Notes: generated by a model from the sequence alone, not told the origin. DNA of 64,000 nt from an uncultured Oscillospiraceae bacterium (GCA_934446355.1 CAKSEC010000004.1:62001-126000), one strand, 5' to 3'; counted from the stretch's first letter, positions 25,816-34,293 are shown. Numbers and translations: made by a program.

Positions 25816-27428
25816 TGGCTTGTTTTTTTGCGGGAATACAGCGGACGTGAAGCAGGGTCGCTGTCACGGCGGCGGTGCTTCAGCGCCTGTGCGGCACGCT
25901 TTTCCGCTGCGGCTCGCTCACGCTCTGCCATTATCTCATTAAGACGCTGCTTGCTCTTTTCCGCAAGGTCAAGAAGCATTAGTTTATTGTTGAAGCTGGG
26001 CTTGTCCAGTACGATATCGAACAATGCTGACAGAAGCTGGTCGGCTTCCTGCTCAGAATCCACCAGACGGCGTTCCAGAAGCTCACGAGAGGTGATGGCA
26101 AGCTGCCTGATATTATAGCACTCCCCTGTTTCGATTATCTCCCTGAGAGCCGCTGCCGCTGTCCTGAGCCTTGGTACGTCGCCTGCTTCCGAATCGACTT
26201 TTTTCGCACGTGCGTCAGCAATTTCGCACTGAATGAGCTTCCTCAGGTCCTCTGCACCGAGTGCGTCAAGCAGGCGTTTCAGGTCTGCACGCTCCTCCGG
26301 AATGTCCTTGTCGTGATAGTAGACCAGCCAGCTTATCTCGCCGGAAAGCGAAGCGGGAAACTCCAGACGCCGCATTATTCGCTCTGCAAGAAGCCTGCCA
26401 CGCTCGCCGTGACCCTTAAAGTGACCGTTACCGTGGGAATCTATCGCACAGCAGTCGGGTTTGCCGAGGTCATGAAAAAGCATTGCGAACCTTACCGCCG
26501 GTTCGGGCACTGAGTATCCCACAGAACGGCAGATATGCGCCCACACGGTGAAATCGTGATGAACGCTGTGCTGGTCGAAATCAATGCACGGTTCTATCTC
26601 AGGAAGCAGGAACTTCAATATGTCGGAATACTGCTCTAATACACGTGCGGCGTACTTTCCCATAACTATGCGGGAAAGTTCATTGAAAAGCTTGTCCTTT
26701 TCCGCATACTCGAAACAGCTTACGTTCGCACGCATTGTGTTGCGGGTCTGCTCCTCAATAACGAACTCGCCTTCGGAGCAGTAGCGGATAGCTTCAAGAA
26801 GCCTTGACGGGTCGGACGTGAAGCAGCGTGACATATCGTACCAGCTTTCAGTGACCGATTTTCCGCCGTCCTTTGAGGTGCGTGACTGTGTTTCGCCGAT
26901 GGCGATAACTCTCGCAGGAAGTCGGGTAACGCCTGTGCGGCGGTTTATTCTGGATTCTTCTTCCGGATCGGGCGTCAGTCCCTCACGCTCCTCCTCACAT
27001 TCCTCCTCGGCAAGTGCTGCGGGGTCGGGACGCAGCGACGCTCTGCCGCCGAATGGGTCGATAAGACCGCTTCGTGGGGAATACGCCATTGCGTTCATGG
27101 TGAAGCCACGCCTGAACAGGTCGGTTTCAAGATCCTCGGCGTAAATCACACGATTCCCGACTACTTCCCTGCGGTAGGGCGAAACCTGAATTATCATTCC
27201 GACAACGGTGACGAGTACCTCGCCCCGCTTCATTCCCTCGTCGGATATTCTATAATCACGGAATGCGAAAAGTATGTCGTTGATTCCGGCGTTCGTCACG
27301 ATATCATAATCCTGAGGATTATTGCCAAGCAAAAGTTCCCTTACGCACTCCCCGACTATATATGCGTCATATCCCGACCTTTCAAGCACATCTATCGCTT
27401 TTGTGACCTGCTCCGGCAGAATAATCAT
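25809..27428 (-). CDS. cca: CCA tRNA nucleotidyltransferase with HD domain and insertions
   Basis: Adds or repairs the 3' CCA end of tRNAs. At 539 aa it is longer than the usual 400-450. The class II head keeps the catalytic pair D40/D42 (QDYDIVT) and RRGFTMNAMAY. Two extra stretches, about residues 131-170 (acidic) and 180-200, interrupt the region between DPFGG and the RCFTSDPSRLLEAIRY helix. Motif A reads YIVGECVRELL instead of the usual GGxVRD. An HD domain (FHDLGKP) and a basic coiled C-tail follow. The start follows GAGGTGAT. It could be a poly(A)-polymerase-like paralogue. Confidence 0.85.
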   Translation of the reverse strand: MIILPEQVTKAIDVLERSGYDAYIVGECVRELLLGNNPQDYDIVTNAGINDILFAFRDYRISDEGMKRGEVLVTVVGMIIQVSPYRREVVGNRVIYAEDLETDLFRRGFTMNAMAYSPRSGLIDPFGGRASLRPDPAALAEEECEEEREGLTPDPEEESRINRRTGVTRLPARVIAIGETQSRTSKDGGKSVTESWYDMSRCFTSDPSRLLEAIRYCSEGEFVIEEQTRNTMRANVSCFEYAEKDKLFNELSRIVMGKYAARVLEQYSDILKFLLPEIEPCIDFDQHSVHHDFTVWAHICRSVGYSVPEPAVRFAMLFHDLGKPDCCAIDSHGNGHFKGHGERGRLLAERIMRRLEFPASLSGEISWLVYYHDKDIPEERADLKRLLDALGAEDLRKLIQCEIADARAKKVDSEAGDVPRLRTAAAALREIIETGECYNIRQLAITSRELLERRLVDSEQEADQLLSALFDIVLDKPSFNNKLMLLDLAEKSKQRLNEIMAERERAAAEKRAAQALKHRRRDSDPASRPLYSRKKTSQK

Positions 27429-27460
27429 TATATCACCTCTGCAAAAAACTATATATCAAT

Positions 27461-27489
27461 ATTATATATCATTCTTCGCAAAAAATCAA
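27461..27489 (-). promoter_or_regulatory. cca promoter
   Basis: On the minus strand TTGATT (27484-27489) and TATAAT (27461-27466) are 17 bases apart. Confidence 0.65.
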
Positions 27490-27500
27490 GTATCTGCACC

Positions 27501-28022
27501 TCACCCGCCCAAGATAAGCATCACCGTTATCCCACAGACTATCCACGCCGTACAATCGGCGGCAAGGGCGGCGGGCACGGCGTATCTCGTCTTTCGTACC
27601 TTAACGGCTGAGAAGTACACCGCAATAGTATAGAACGTGGTTTCTGACGAGCCTAGGAGCACTGCCGCAGTCCTGCCCGCGAAGCTGTCCACGCCATATT
27701 GACCCGCAATGCTGTCGTAGACTGCAATTGCGCCGCTTCCGGAAAAGGGTCTGAGCAGCACCATCTGCATACATTCCGGCGGGAATCCCACGGCACTGCA
27801 CAGCGGTGTCAGGAGATCGGTCAGAAGTTCCACCGCACCGCTTGCCTGCAGCATTCCAACGCTGATAAGAAGAAGTATAAGAGCCGGCAGTATGTCGGCG
27901 GTGGTCTTTAGTCCCTCGGAAGCGCCGCTGCAGAATACGCTGAATACATCGACCTTTCTGACGAAGCCGCAGATGAGTATTCCGGCGAAAATGACCGGTA
28001 TGATGAAGTCAGTCAGCTGCAT
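27501..28022 (-). CDS. spmB: Spore maturation protein B
   Basis: A 173-residue membrane protein with nucleoside-transporter-gate-like repeats (SVFCSGASEGLKTTADILPALI and FSGSGAIAVYDSIAGQYGVDS regions). With SpmA it is needed for normal core dehydration of spores. ATG at 28022 follows AGGAGG and overlaps the end of spmA by 14 bases; longer in-frame starts lie inside spmA. It has about five hydrophobic segments. Confidence 0.92.
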   Translation of the reverse strand: MQLTDFIIPVIFAGILICGFVRKVDVFSVFCSGASEGLKTTADILPALILLLISVGMLQASGAVELLTDLLTPLCSAVGFPPECMQMVLLRPFSGSGAIAVYDSIAGQYGVDSFAGRTAAVLLGSSETTFYTIAVYFSAVKVRKTRYAVPAALAADCTAWIVCGITVMLILGG

Positions 28023-28614
28023 TTCTGCTCCTCCTGCCGGAAAGCCGTGCAAGAAGCTTCGCCGCCCCGACCGCAGCCGCAAGCGAATAAGCCGACACTA
28101 TCCAAACGCACGGAAGTATTTCCATCGGGCGAGCCGCTCCCTTTGCCGTCCTGAGTGCTGCCGCTGTGGCTGGAATTATCTGCAGGCTTGCGGTATTCAG
28201 TACCGTCAGCATTATCATGTTGTCGCTTGCTGTGCCGTCCTGCGGGCTGCCCTCCTCCTGCTGGATAGCTTCCATTGCGCGTATTCCGAGCGGAGTCGTC
28301 GCATTTCCAAGACCGAGGATATTTGCAGACAGATTCATGGATATCATCTGAGCCGCTCTGCCGCCCTTTTCCAGTCCCTTGAACAGAAGCGACACGACCG
28401 GCGACAGCGCAGAGGAAAGCAGCTTCACCGCTCCCGCTTCCTCTGCGACGCGCATAAGACCGCTCCACAGGCACATAATACCGCACAGTGTTATTGCGAG
28501 CGTCACTGCGTCCGATGCTCTGTCCAGCACAGCCGACGAAACATCTGGAAGCCTGCCGGTAAATATGCCGCATATTATTGCTGCTGCAGGGATAACAGCA
28601 AGAATTATCTTCAT
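28009..28614 (-). CDS. spmA: Spore maturation protein A
   Basis: A 201-residue membrane protein, partner of SpmB. Family marks are the MCLWSGLMRVAEEAG segment, LNLSANILGLGNATTPLGI-like core (here MNLSANILGLGNATTPLG) and a hydrophobic end. The start follows AGGAGG at nine bases. It is the first gene of the spmAB operon. A vegetative-looking promoter lies just upstream, which is unusual for genes expected to be under sporulation sigma factors. Confidence 0.92.
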   Translation of the reverse strand: MKIILAVIPAAAIICGIFTGRLPDVSSAVLDRASDAVTLAITLCGIMCLWSGLMRVAEEAGAVKLLSSALSPVVSLLFKGLEKGGRAAQMISMNLSANILGLGNATTPLGIRAMEAIQQEEGSPQDGTASDNMIMLTVLNTASLQIIPATAAALRTAKGAARPMEILPCVWIVSAYSLAAAVGAAKLLARLSGRRSRNAAD

Positions 28615-28639
28615 GGGAAACTTCCTCCTGATTCATTAA

Positions 28640-28667
28640 ATAATATAACAGCGTGTTGAAAAGTCAA
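28640..28667 (-). promoter_or_regulatory. spmAB promoter candidate
   Basis: On the minus strand TTGACT (28662-28667) and TATTAT (28640-28645) are 16 bases apart. Structured element copy A begins only four bases beyond the -35. Confidence 0.5.
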
Positions 28668-28671
28668 CGGT

Positions 28672-28776
28672 CAGACTGGCGAGAAGCCCTCAGATTCTAG
28701 GAACAAGCCCTACGGCTAGGCTTTGTGCCTGCCGTAGGGTTTGTGACGACGAAGATGAGGGTTTATCGACAGTCTG
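28672..28776 (+). ncRNA. Structured element, copy A (candidate novel RNA or repeat)
   Basis: The 103-base core (28673-28775) aligns gap-free with 43603-43705. The predicted fold has an outer stem (28673-28682 with 28766-28775, one mismatch), a CCCTCA/TGAGGG stem (28687-28692 with 28756-28761), an internal loop identical in both copies, a 13-pair stem (28704-28716 with 28731-28743, one G-U) and an AGG-CTTTGTG-CCT cap. Every change in the inner stem relative to copy B keeps pairing. The G-U pairs favour the plus strand as the RNA sense. I do not recognise the class. Confidence 0.65.
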
Positions 28777-29004
28777 GATATATTTCAATGGTATGAGCGA
28801 TTTTTTTCCAGTATACCATATTTTATTCCTATATCTCTTACAATCTTCCAGTTGGTCTGGTTTATTTCTGGTATGCCGCAGTGTGGCTGTATACAACGCT
28901 TTACCGCATTGTAAAACAGATGTTTTGTATTACAAATGACACTTTTGCATATGTTTTATTGTACTTTTGGGGTATAGAGCGACACAAAATATAAATAACA
29001 GCAA

Positions 29005-29033
29005 TTGACAATCCCCCAAAATCATGTTATAAT
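29005..29033 (+). promoter_or_regulatory. abrB promoter
   Basis: TTGACA (29005-29010) and TATAAT (29028-29033) are 17 bases apart, leaving a leader of about 100 bases. The leader has an imperfect 10-pair hairpin (29083-29092 with 29106-29115). Confidence 0.85.
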
Positions 29034-29140
29034 ATGCAGGAAATCAGCAAAACGCTGGTAAAAACACACCAAGGGACACAATGTGCCGGCATTCACGGCC
29101 AATTTATGCCGACACGGACAAGGGACAGGAGGAAGTTAAA

Positions 29141-29389
29141 ATGGTAAAGTCAACAGGAATCGTAAGAAAAGTGGACGAACTCGGTAGGATCGTTATCCCG
29201 ATCGAACTGAGAAGAACTCTCGACATTGGTATCAAGGACAGCCTTGAGATCTACGTTGAGGACGATCAGATCATTCTGAAGAAGTACACCCCTGCGTGCG
29301 CATTCTGCTCCAACGCAAGCGGTATTACTATCTTCAAGGGCAAGAACATCTGCTCCGAGTGTCTTGCTGAACTTAGCAAGCTCAGCTGA
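29141..29389 (+). CDS. abrB: AbrB family transition-state regulator
   Basis: An 82-residue DNA-binding protein. The swapped-hairpin AbrB domain fills residues 1-50 (STGIVRKVDELGRIVIPIELRRTL) and is nearly identical to B. subtilis AbrB. The C-terminus differs: it carries CAFC and CSEC pairs, a likely small zinc site common in clostridial homologues. Such regulators repress stationary-phase and sporulation genes during growth. ATG at 29141 follows AGGAGG; an upstream in-frame ATG at 29081 lies in the leader hairpin and is rejected. Confidence 0.93.
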   Translation: MVKSTGIVRKVDELGRIVIPIELRRTLDIGIKDSLEIYVEDDQIILKKYTPACAFCSNASGITIFKGKNICSECLAELSKLS

Positions 29390-29436
29390 TTACATATTCC
29401 GGACAGCCAAGCGGCGATGTTTACCGCAAAAAAGTA

Positions 29437-29469
29437 CCGAGGCACCTTTTCAGGTGTCTCGGCTTTTTT
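29437..29469 (+). terminator. Terminator after abrB
   Basis: CCGAGGCACC (29437-29446) pairs with GGTGTCTCGG (29453-29462, one G-T), followed by CTTTTTTG. Confidence 0.85.
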
Positions 29470-29478
29470 GTGGGTATA

Positions 29479-31233
29479 TTACTTGGACAGCTTTATGCAG
29501 TCCTCTGCGATCTGTTCGGGGGTAAGGTGGTTTTTCTGCAGTACCTCGTTTACGTCGTATCTGTCGAGGAACTCCTTTTTCAGTCCGAAGCACTTGACCT
29601 TAATATCGCTGTCGCCATAGAACCGTGCTATCTTTTCGCCGAAGCCGCCGTCAAGAATGCCGTCCTCAAGCGTCGCAACGACTGTGTGGTTCTCTTTCAG
29701 GCTGTCAAGAAGCTGCTCGTCAACGCCTGTGATGAAATGCGGGTTTATCACTGTCGGCTTGATGCCCGTCTTTTGCTCGATAATATCAGCCGCTTTCTGC
29801 GCAAGCTGCCAGAAAGACCCCAGACCGATGATGGCTATACTGCTTCCGTTCTGAGTTGCCTCATACTTGTTAAGCTTGGAAAAGTCTATTTTGCATGGCG
29901 TTCCCGAAACGACGCCGCCTGAGGGTACTCTTACAGCGACAGGACGTTCGTTTTGCTCTATCGCGTAGTCAAGCATAGCGAAATATTCTTCCTTTGTCGA
30001 GGGCGCAAGGTACACAAGGTTCGGGATATTGCCGAGCATTGCTATATCGTATAGCCCCAGATGTGTGACGTCGTTCATTCCATAGACAGAGCCCTCGAAT
30101 ACTGCGATAGCCACAGGGCTGCTGTTTATGCAGATATCCTGCGAGATCTGGTCGTAGGTGCGCTGAATAAATGTGCTGTATACGCCGTAGAAAGGCTTTC
30201 CGCCTGCCTTTGCGATTCCCGAAGCCATCGCCGCTGCCTGCTCCTCGGCTATTCCCACGTCAACGAACTGACCGCCTGCCTTTTTGCGGACGTCAGCGGT
30301 AAAGCCGAACACCGCCGGTGTTGCGGAGGTTATAGCACATACCCGCTTGTCTGCTGCCATCTTTTTCAGCAGATATTCTCCGGTCAGGCCGCCGTAGGTT
30401 TCGCCTGAGCCATGGAACAGCGATTCTCCGGTCTTGGGGTCGAACGGCATATGCCAGTGCCAGCTTTCCTTATCCTTTTCAGCCGGAGCGTAGCCCCTGC
30501 CCTTTTCCGTCACGATATGAACTACCACGGGTCTGGTGCTGTCCTTTACCGCCCTGAATGCGGCGATAAGTGCGCTGACGTCGTTTCCGTCCCCAACGTA
30601 TACATAGTCAAGACCCATGGCACGGAACAGGTTGCATTCTGCCTTACCGTCTGTTTCACGCAGCTCTTTCAGGTTCTTGTACATACCGCCGTGGTTCTCG
30701 GCGATAGACATATCGTTGTCGTTCACCACGATAATGAAATTCGTGTTCATCTCGCCGGCAAAGTCAAGACCCTCCAGAGCCTCGCCGCCGCTGAGCGAAC
30801 CGTCGCCTATTACGGCGATGACGTTGCCGCTTTCGCCAGCAAGGTCCCTGCCCTTTGCAAGTCCGCTGGCAAGGCTTATCGAGGTAGAGGTGTGACCAAT
30901 GGTGAAGTGGTCGTGCTCGCTTTCCTCAGGGCTGCTATAGCCGGTCACGCTGTCGAACTTATCCTCGTATAGGTAGCCGTCCTTGCGTCCGGTCAGCATT
31001 TTGTGCGGATAGGTCTGGTGCGATACGTCAAAAACTATCTTGTCCTTAGGAGAATCAAAAACATAGTGCAGTGCGATGGTAGCTTCCACGATACCGAAAT
31101 TCGGCCCGAAATGCCCGCCGTGATGGCTCAGTCTGTTCATTAGCGCAGAGCGTATCTCTGCGGCAAGTTCGTTTAGCTGACCGATATCAAGCTTCTTCAC
31201 GTCCTCAGGCGAATTGATTTTTTCAAGATACAT
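29479..31233 (-). CDS. DXS-like thiamine-diphosphate enzyme (divergent 1-deoxyxylulose-5-phosphate synthase)
   Basis: A 584-residue transketolase-fold enzyme most like DXS, which makes DXP from pyruvate and glyceraldehyde-3-phosphate. The thiamine diphosphate motif is GDGSLSGGEALEGLDFAG...NDNDMS, and the N-terminal GGH histidine (H41) is kept. Several hallmarks differ. GIAEQH is GIAEEQ, the DRAG motif is replaced (AVFEGSVYGMNDVTHLG), and the protein is about 40 residues shorter than usual. It may be a paralogue with another substrate, or the sole DXS of a divergent lineage. The start follows GGAGG. Confidence 0.8.
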   Translation of the reverse strand: MYLEKINSPEDVKKLDIGQLNELAAEIRSALMNRLSHHGGHFGPNFGIVEATIALHYVFDSPKDKIVFDVSHQTYPHKMLTGRKDGYLYEDKFDSVTGYSSPEESEHDHFTIGHTSTSISLASGLAKGRDLAGESGNVIAVIGDGSLSGGEALEGLDFAGEMNTNFIIVVNDNDMSIAENHGGMYKNLKELRETDGKAECNLFRAMGLDYVYVGDGNDVSALIAAFRAVKDSTRPVVVHIVTEKGRGYAPAEKDKESWHWHMPFDPKTGESLFHGSGETYGGLTGEYLLKKMAADKRVCAITSATPAVFGFTADVRKKAGGQFVDVGIAEEQAAAMASGIAKAGGKPFYGVYSTFIQRTYDQISQDICINSSPVAIAVFEGSVYGMNDVTHLGLYDIAMLGNIPNLVYLAPSTKEEYFAMLDYAIEQNERPVAVRVPSGGVVSGTPCKIDFSKLNKYEATQNGSSIAIIGLGSFWQLAQKAADIIEQKTGIKPTVINPHFITGVDEQLLDSLKENHTVVATLEDGILDGGFGEKIARFYGDSDIKVKCFGLKKEFLDRYDVNEVLQKNHLTPEQIAEDCIKLSK

Positions 31234-31291
31234 TTCTGTTTCCTCCGTTTTATTTACTGTTTCTTAAACGCCGCAGCGTTTATCTGTAGAT

Positions 31292-31322
31292 AGTATAGCA
31301 CTTTGAGTTTACTCAAAGTCAA
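31292..31322 (-). promoter_or_regulatory. DXS-like gene promoter with embedded palindrome
   Basis: On the minus strand TTGACT (31317-31322) and TATACT (31292-31297) are 19 bases apart. A perfect inverted repeat, ACTTTGAGT-TT-ACTCAAAGT (31300-31319), fills the spacer and looks like an operator. Confidence 0.55.
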
Positions 31323-31360
31323 GAGATAAACTATTTTTTTCAGATAATTTTCACAAAAGA

Positions 31361-31390
31361 GAAAGGGACTGTTTTCTCGCAGTCCCTTTC
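31361..31390 (-). terminator. Terminator after the GH59 gene
   Basis: GAAAGGGACTG (31361-31371) pairs with CAGTCCCTTTC (31380-31390); the minus strand then reads TCTTTTG. Confidence 0.7.
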
Positions 31391-31406
31391 AGCTATTTAC
31401 TTCGCC

Positions 31407-34154
31407 TTATTTCTTTTTCTTGTGTATCACAACGCCTGCGACAACTGCAACCGCTGCTACTGCCGCACCTATGCCTACGCCTGCAGCAACGGGGAATCCG
31501 CCCTTATCGCTGTCAGACGGCGTGTTATTGCTGTCCTCAGCTTCTGATTCGGGAGCGGACGGTGCGCCGCTCGTTCCCTGCTCTGCTGCACTGCTTTCAG
31601 CAGTGTTCTGCGGGTTTTCAGGCTCTGCGGCGGTATGAACAAGCTGCTTTGCGGTGTATACCGTGCCGCCGGTCACCTGTGCAGAATCGACATTATAGCT
31701 GCCGTCAACCACCGTAACGCTAAGCTTGTGGCTTCCGCTTTCAAGGGCGTTCACTATGAAATGAGCCTTGCGGAGCGCGGATTTTCCGAACGTGTATTCC
31801 TGCGGCTCAGAGCCGTCAACCGACCAGCTGAGCGTTGCACCCTTGCCGCCGCCGAGAAGCGCAATACCTGTGCCGTCGAAATCTACGGTAAACGAGCAGC
31901 CTGCAGTACCTGTCGCAAGAGTACGCTTGTAGTTACGGAAGCTGGACATCGTTTCGTGCTCCCAGTCGCCGGTGTATTCAAACGCAAGGTCTGTATTATC
32001 TATACGTGTGATGTATGGGTCGGCGTTCTCTATGGGCGCTACTTCCAGATTATCGAAGCTGTTGCGGTTGTAGGAGGAATAAAGAGCCGCCCTGCCCGCT
32101 GACGGGAAAGGATTATCTGCGGTGTAGTCGAACACCTGCTCGCCGTTTATGTAGCCCTTTACGGTGTTGTCTAACGCCTCTATTTTCAGCCGTACAGGCG
32201 CTGAAGTATCAGCTTCGGTCGTGCCGGAAAGTATCGTTGAGCTGTTCACCCACAGGCTCCACTCGCCGCTTTCGGTAAGCCTGAGCCACCAGCCGCTTGC
32301 GCCCTGACAGCCCAGATTATAGCGCAGACCCACGCCTGCATAGTTCGACAACTTGTCGTTGGACGGGTCGAAGATCACGTCAGCGCTGACGCTGTAATTG
32401 TACCAGCGGTCGTCGCCGAAATTCGTGGTCGGGTCGGGAGTTCCACCCCATTCCTTAGCCTTTAACTCAGGGGTTATCTGCTGAGTGAGAACGCCGCCGT
32501 TCACCTCGAATGCGCCGCCCTCGTCCGTCATGTAGCGGGGCGCATTTCCTCTTGAAGCAAGGTAATCTTCGGCATAGTCAGAGTACTCGAAATCATCAGT
32601 GTAAGGAAGTTCCAGAATAGTGCGCTCGGATTTGTCCGCATTCTTGTACTCATATTCAGGAAGTTCGACTGTGGACACCGTGAGTATCGAATACGGCTTT
32701 ACGGTCACTGAATACTCGTATTTGCCGCCGTTTTCTGCGGGCGTCACGCTGCCGATGTTCTGGAAATAATGCTCGTTGTATGCGCCGCCGTCAGGGCCTC
32801 TGGTTTCCCAGAGAGAAAGGTCCTTTCCAGCGCATTCCATGTCAGATACCGTGATATTGTAGGTCATCGGCTCGGCTGTGGTGTTGGTGATGACTGTTGT
32901 GTATTCGTCCTTTTCGGGGCTGCATACGGTCATGTAGCTGTACACTGCGTCAACTATCGCATGGCCGTCGCCGCCCGGAACGCCGTCGGAATAGCACGCT
33001 CCGTCAATGAAGTTCCAGCCCTTGTCCATGAACTGCGTGAAATGCAGCATTGTGTAGAATCCGCTGTCAAGCGTGTAGTAGCCGCTCCAAGGGTCGCTTG
33101 CGTTGATGAACTGCTTGTGGCAGTAGTTCACGCCGTCATAATAAGCCGCAACGACCGGCTGGAACTGACACAGCGTCATTCCGCCCTGAGGATACATTGC
33201 GATATAGCGGTTTGCGATATCCAGTGCGCCGTTTATGCCGGTAAGTCCCGAATTGCCCTCGTCAAAACGCCATGTGCCCTCTGAATAAGCCATCGGAGAA
33301 CTGCCCTCGCTGAACCACAGTTCCCTGCCGTAGCTGCGGGCAAGTTCCTGCGCCTGTGCGGTCGAACTGCTGGTGTAGTGGCTGCCTACCACGTCGATTG
33401 CGTCTGCAAGGTCGGTGTCACCCTCTTTTATCGCCTTGAGAAGTTCGCCTGCCGCAGCCCATGAAGTAACTTCCTCGCCTGCGACAACCTTTATCTTGGA
33501 ATAGTCGTAGGGGGCGGCAGTTTCTGACTTCAGGTGCTGTGAAAGGTACTTCACCCACTCGTTGTCACGGGCACGCTCGTTCTGGGTCGCCGACACATAG
33601 TCGAATTTCAGACCGTATGTGCTGTATGCAGCGTCAAGAGTACCCTTGTACCACTTGTAGCGTGCTGCATAAACGTCCTCGGCGTCGGATACCCATTTCG
33701 GCTCGCTCCACCAAAGCATATCGAGCGTGAGGTCGGGATTTATCGTCTTGGCGTCTGCTGCAAGCTGATAGCCTGCGCCCCTTGTCACGTCTGCTTCTTC
33801 GTCTGCCGTGCGCATGACGGACGGCTCAGTGCCTGACGATGAGTTGATATCCGAGCCCATCTCAAGCTTCAGATGTGCGGTATTCAGCCCCTTTTTGCCG
33901 AAGATGTAATTCATTATCTCCCAGTATTTGTCGGGGTTCTCCGCCTTATAATCCAGCATTAAGCGAGATGAATTATTGCCGCTCACCATGCCTACTCCGC
34001 GGTAAAGCATTGCTTCAATGGTGTTGGCGTTATTTCCGCTGATAACTATGTTTTCCAAGGACTGTCCCTCCGTGTTCTCTGCCTGCGCACTTATTGCGCA
34101 GGCGTTCATGAGCGCTGCGGCACATACTGCGGCAGCTACCTTTTTGGCTCTCAT
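31407..34154 (-). CDS. GH59 galactocerebrosidase-like surface enzyme
   Basis: A 915-residue secreted protein. Order: signal peptide (1-26); GH59-type barrel with RGVGMVSGNNSSRLMLDY, acid/base E193 (ATQNER) and nucleophile E283 (WFSEGSS); beta-sandwich; lectin-like domain (about 500-680) recalling mammalian GALC; one further beta domain; Ser/Pro/Glu-rich linker; and a C-terminal membrane helix ending in KKKK, with no LPXTG. GH59 enzymes remove beta-galactose. The natural substrate here could be galactolipid, host glycan or plant galactan. ATG at 34154 follows AAAGGAG; longer starts would spoil the signal peptide. An AraC gene lies upstream. Confidence 0.85.
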   Translation of the reverse strand: MRAKKVAAAVCAAALMNACAISAQAENTEGQSLENIVISGNNANTIEAMLYRGVGMVSGNNSSRLMLDYKAENPDKYWEIMNYIFGKKGLNTAHLKLEMGSDINSSSGTEPSVMRTADEEADVTRGAGYQLAADAKTINPDLTLDMLWWSEPKWVSDAEDVYAARYKWYKGTLDAAYSTYGLKFDYVSATQNERARDNEWVKYLSQHLKSETAAPYDYSKIKVVAGEEVTSWAAAGELLKAIKEGDTDLADAIDVVGSHYTSSSTAQAQELARSYGRELWFSEGSSPMAYSEGTWRFDEGNSGLTGINGALDIANRYIAMYPQGGMTLCQFQPVVAAYYDGVNYCHKQFINASDPWSGYYTLDSGFYTMLHFTQFMDKGWNFIDGACYSDGVPGGDGHAIVDAVYSYMTVCSPEKDEYTTVITNTTAEPMTYNITVSDMECAGKDLSLWETRGPDGGAYNEHYFQNIGSVTPAENGGKYEYSVTVKPYSILTVSTVELPEYEYKNADKSERTILELPYTDDFEYSDYAEDYLASRGNAPRYMTDEGGAFEVNGGVLTQQITPELKAKEWGGTPDPTTNFGDDRWYNYSVSADVIFDPSNDKLSNYAGVGLRYNLGCQGASGWWLRLTESGEWSLWVNSSTILSGTTEADTSAPVRLKIEALDNTVKGYINGEQVFDYTADNPFPSAGRAALYSSYNRNSFDNLEVAPIENADPYITRIDNTDLAFEYTGDWEHETMSSFRNYKRTLATGTAGCSFTVDFDGTGIALLGGGKGATLSWSVDGSEPQEYTFGKSALRKAHFIVNALESGSHKLSVTVVDGSYNVDSAQVTGGTVYTAKQLVHTAAEPENPQNTAESSAAEQGTSGAPSAPESEAEDSNNTPSDSDKGGFPVAAGVGIGAAVAAVAVVAGVVIHKKKK

Positions 34155-34188
34155 TGAAAACGCTCCTTTCAGGTATCTTGTTGTTTTT

Positions 34189-34217
34189 ATTATAGCGCAG
34201 ATACAGCTGATTTGCAA
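34189..34217 (-). promoter_or_regulatory. GH59 gene promoter
   Basis: On the minus strand TTGCAA (34212-34217) and TATAAT (34189-34194) are 17 bases apart. Confidence 0.7.
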
Positions 34218-34293
34218 TCTCAAATAATTGCCCTATCCTCACAATATGAACATTTTGGTGCACCCCGAACGGCTTATATTATGCGAAAGGATA

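Larger units (their letters stand above)
28615..29140. other. 526-base intergenic region spmA / abrB
   Basis: The region holds the spmA promoter, the structured element copy A (28672-28776), the abrB promoter and the abrB leader. The part from 28779 to 29004 is AT-rich; I see no gene or clear structure in it. Confidence 0.6.

Noticed and set aside
28690..28896. 68-codon minus-strand frame over structured element copy A
   Set aside because: It crosses the stems whose changes are explained by base pairing. It has no ribosome site, and its counterpart in copy B is not open in the same way.
31407..34154. Assignment of the surface enzyme to GH30
   Set aside because: The GVG.SG...SRLL-type start, the ATQNER and WFSEG spacing and the lectin-like domain fit GH59 better than GH30 glucosylceramidases.
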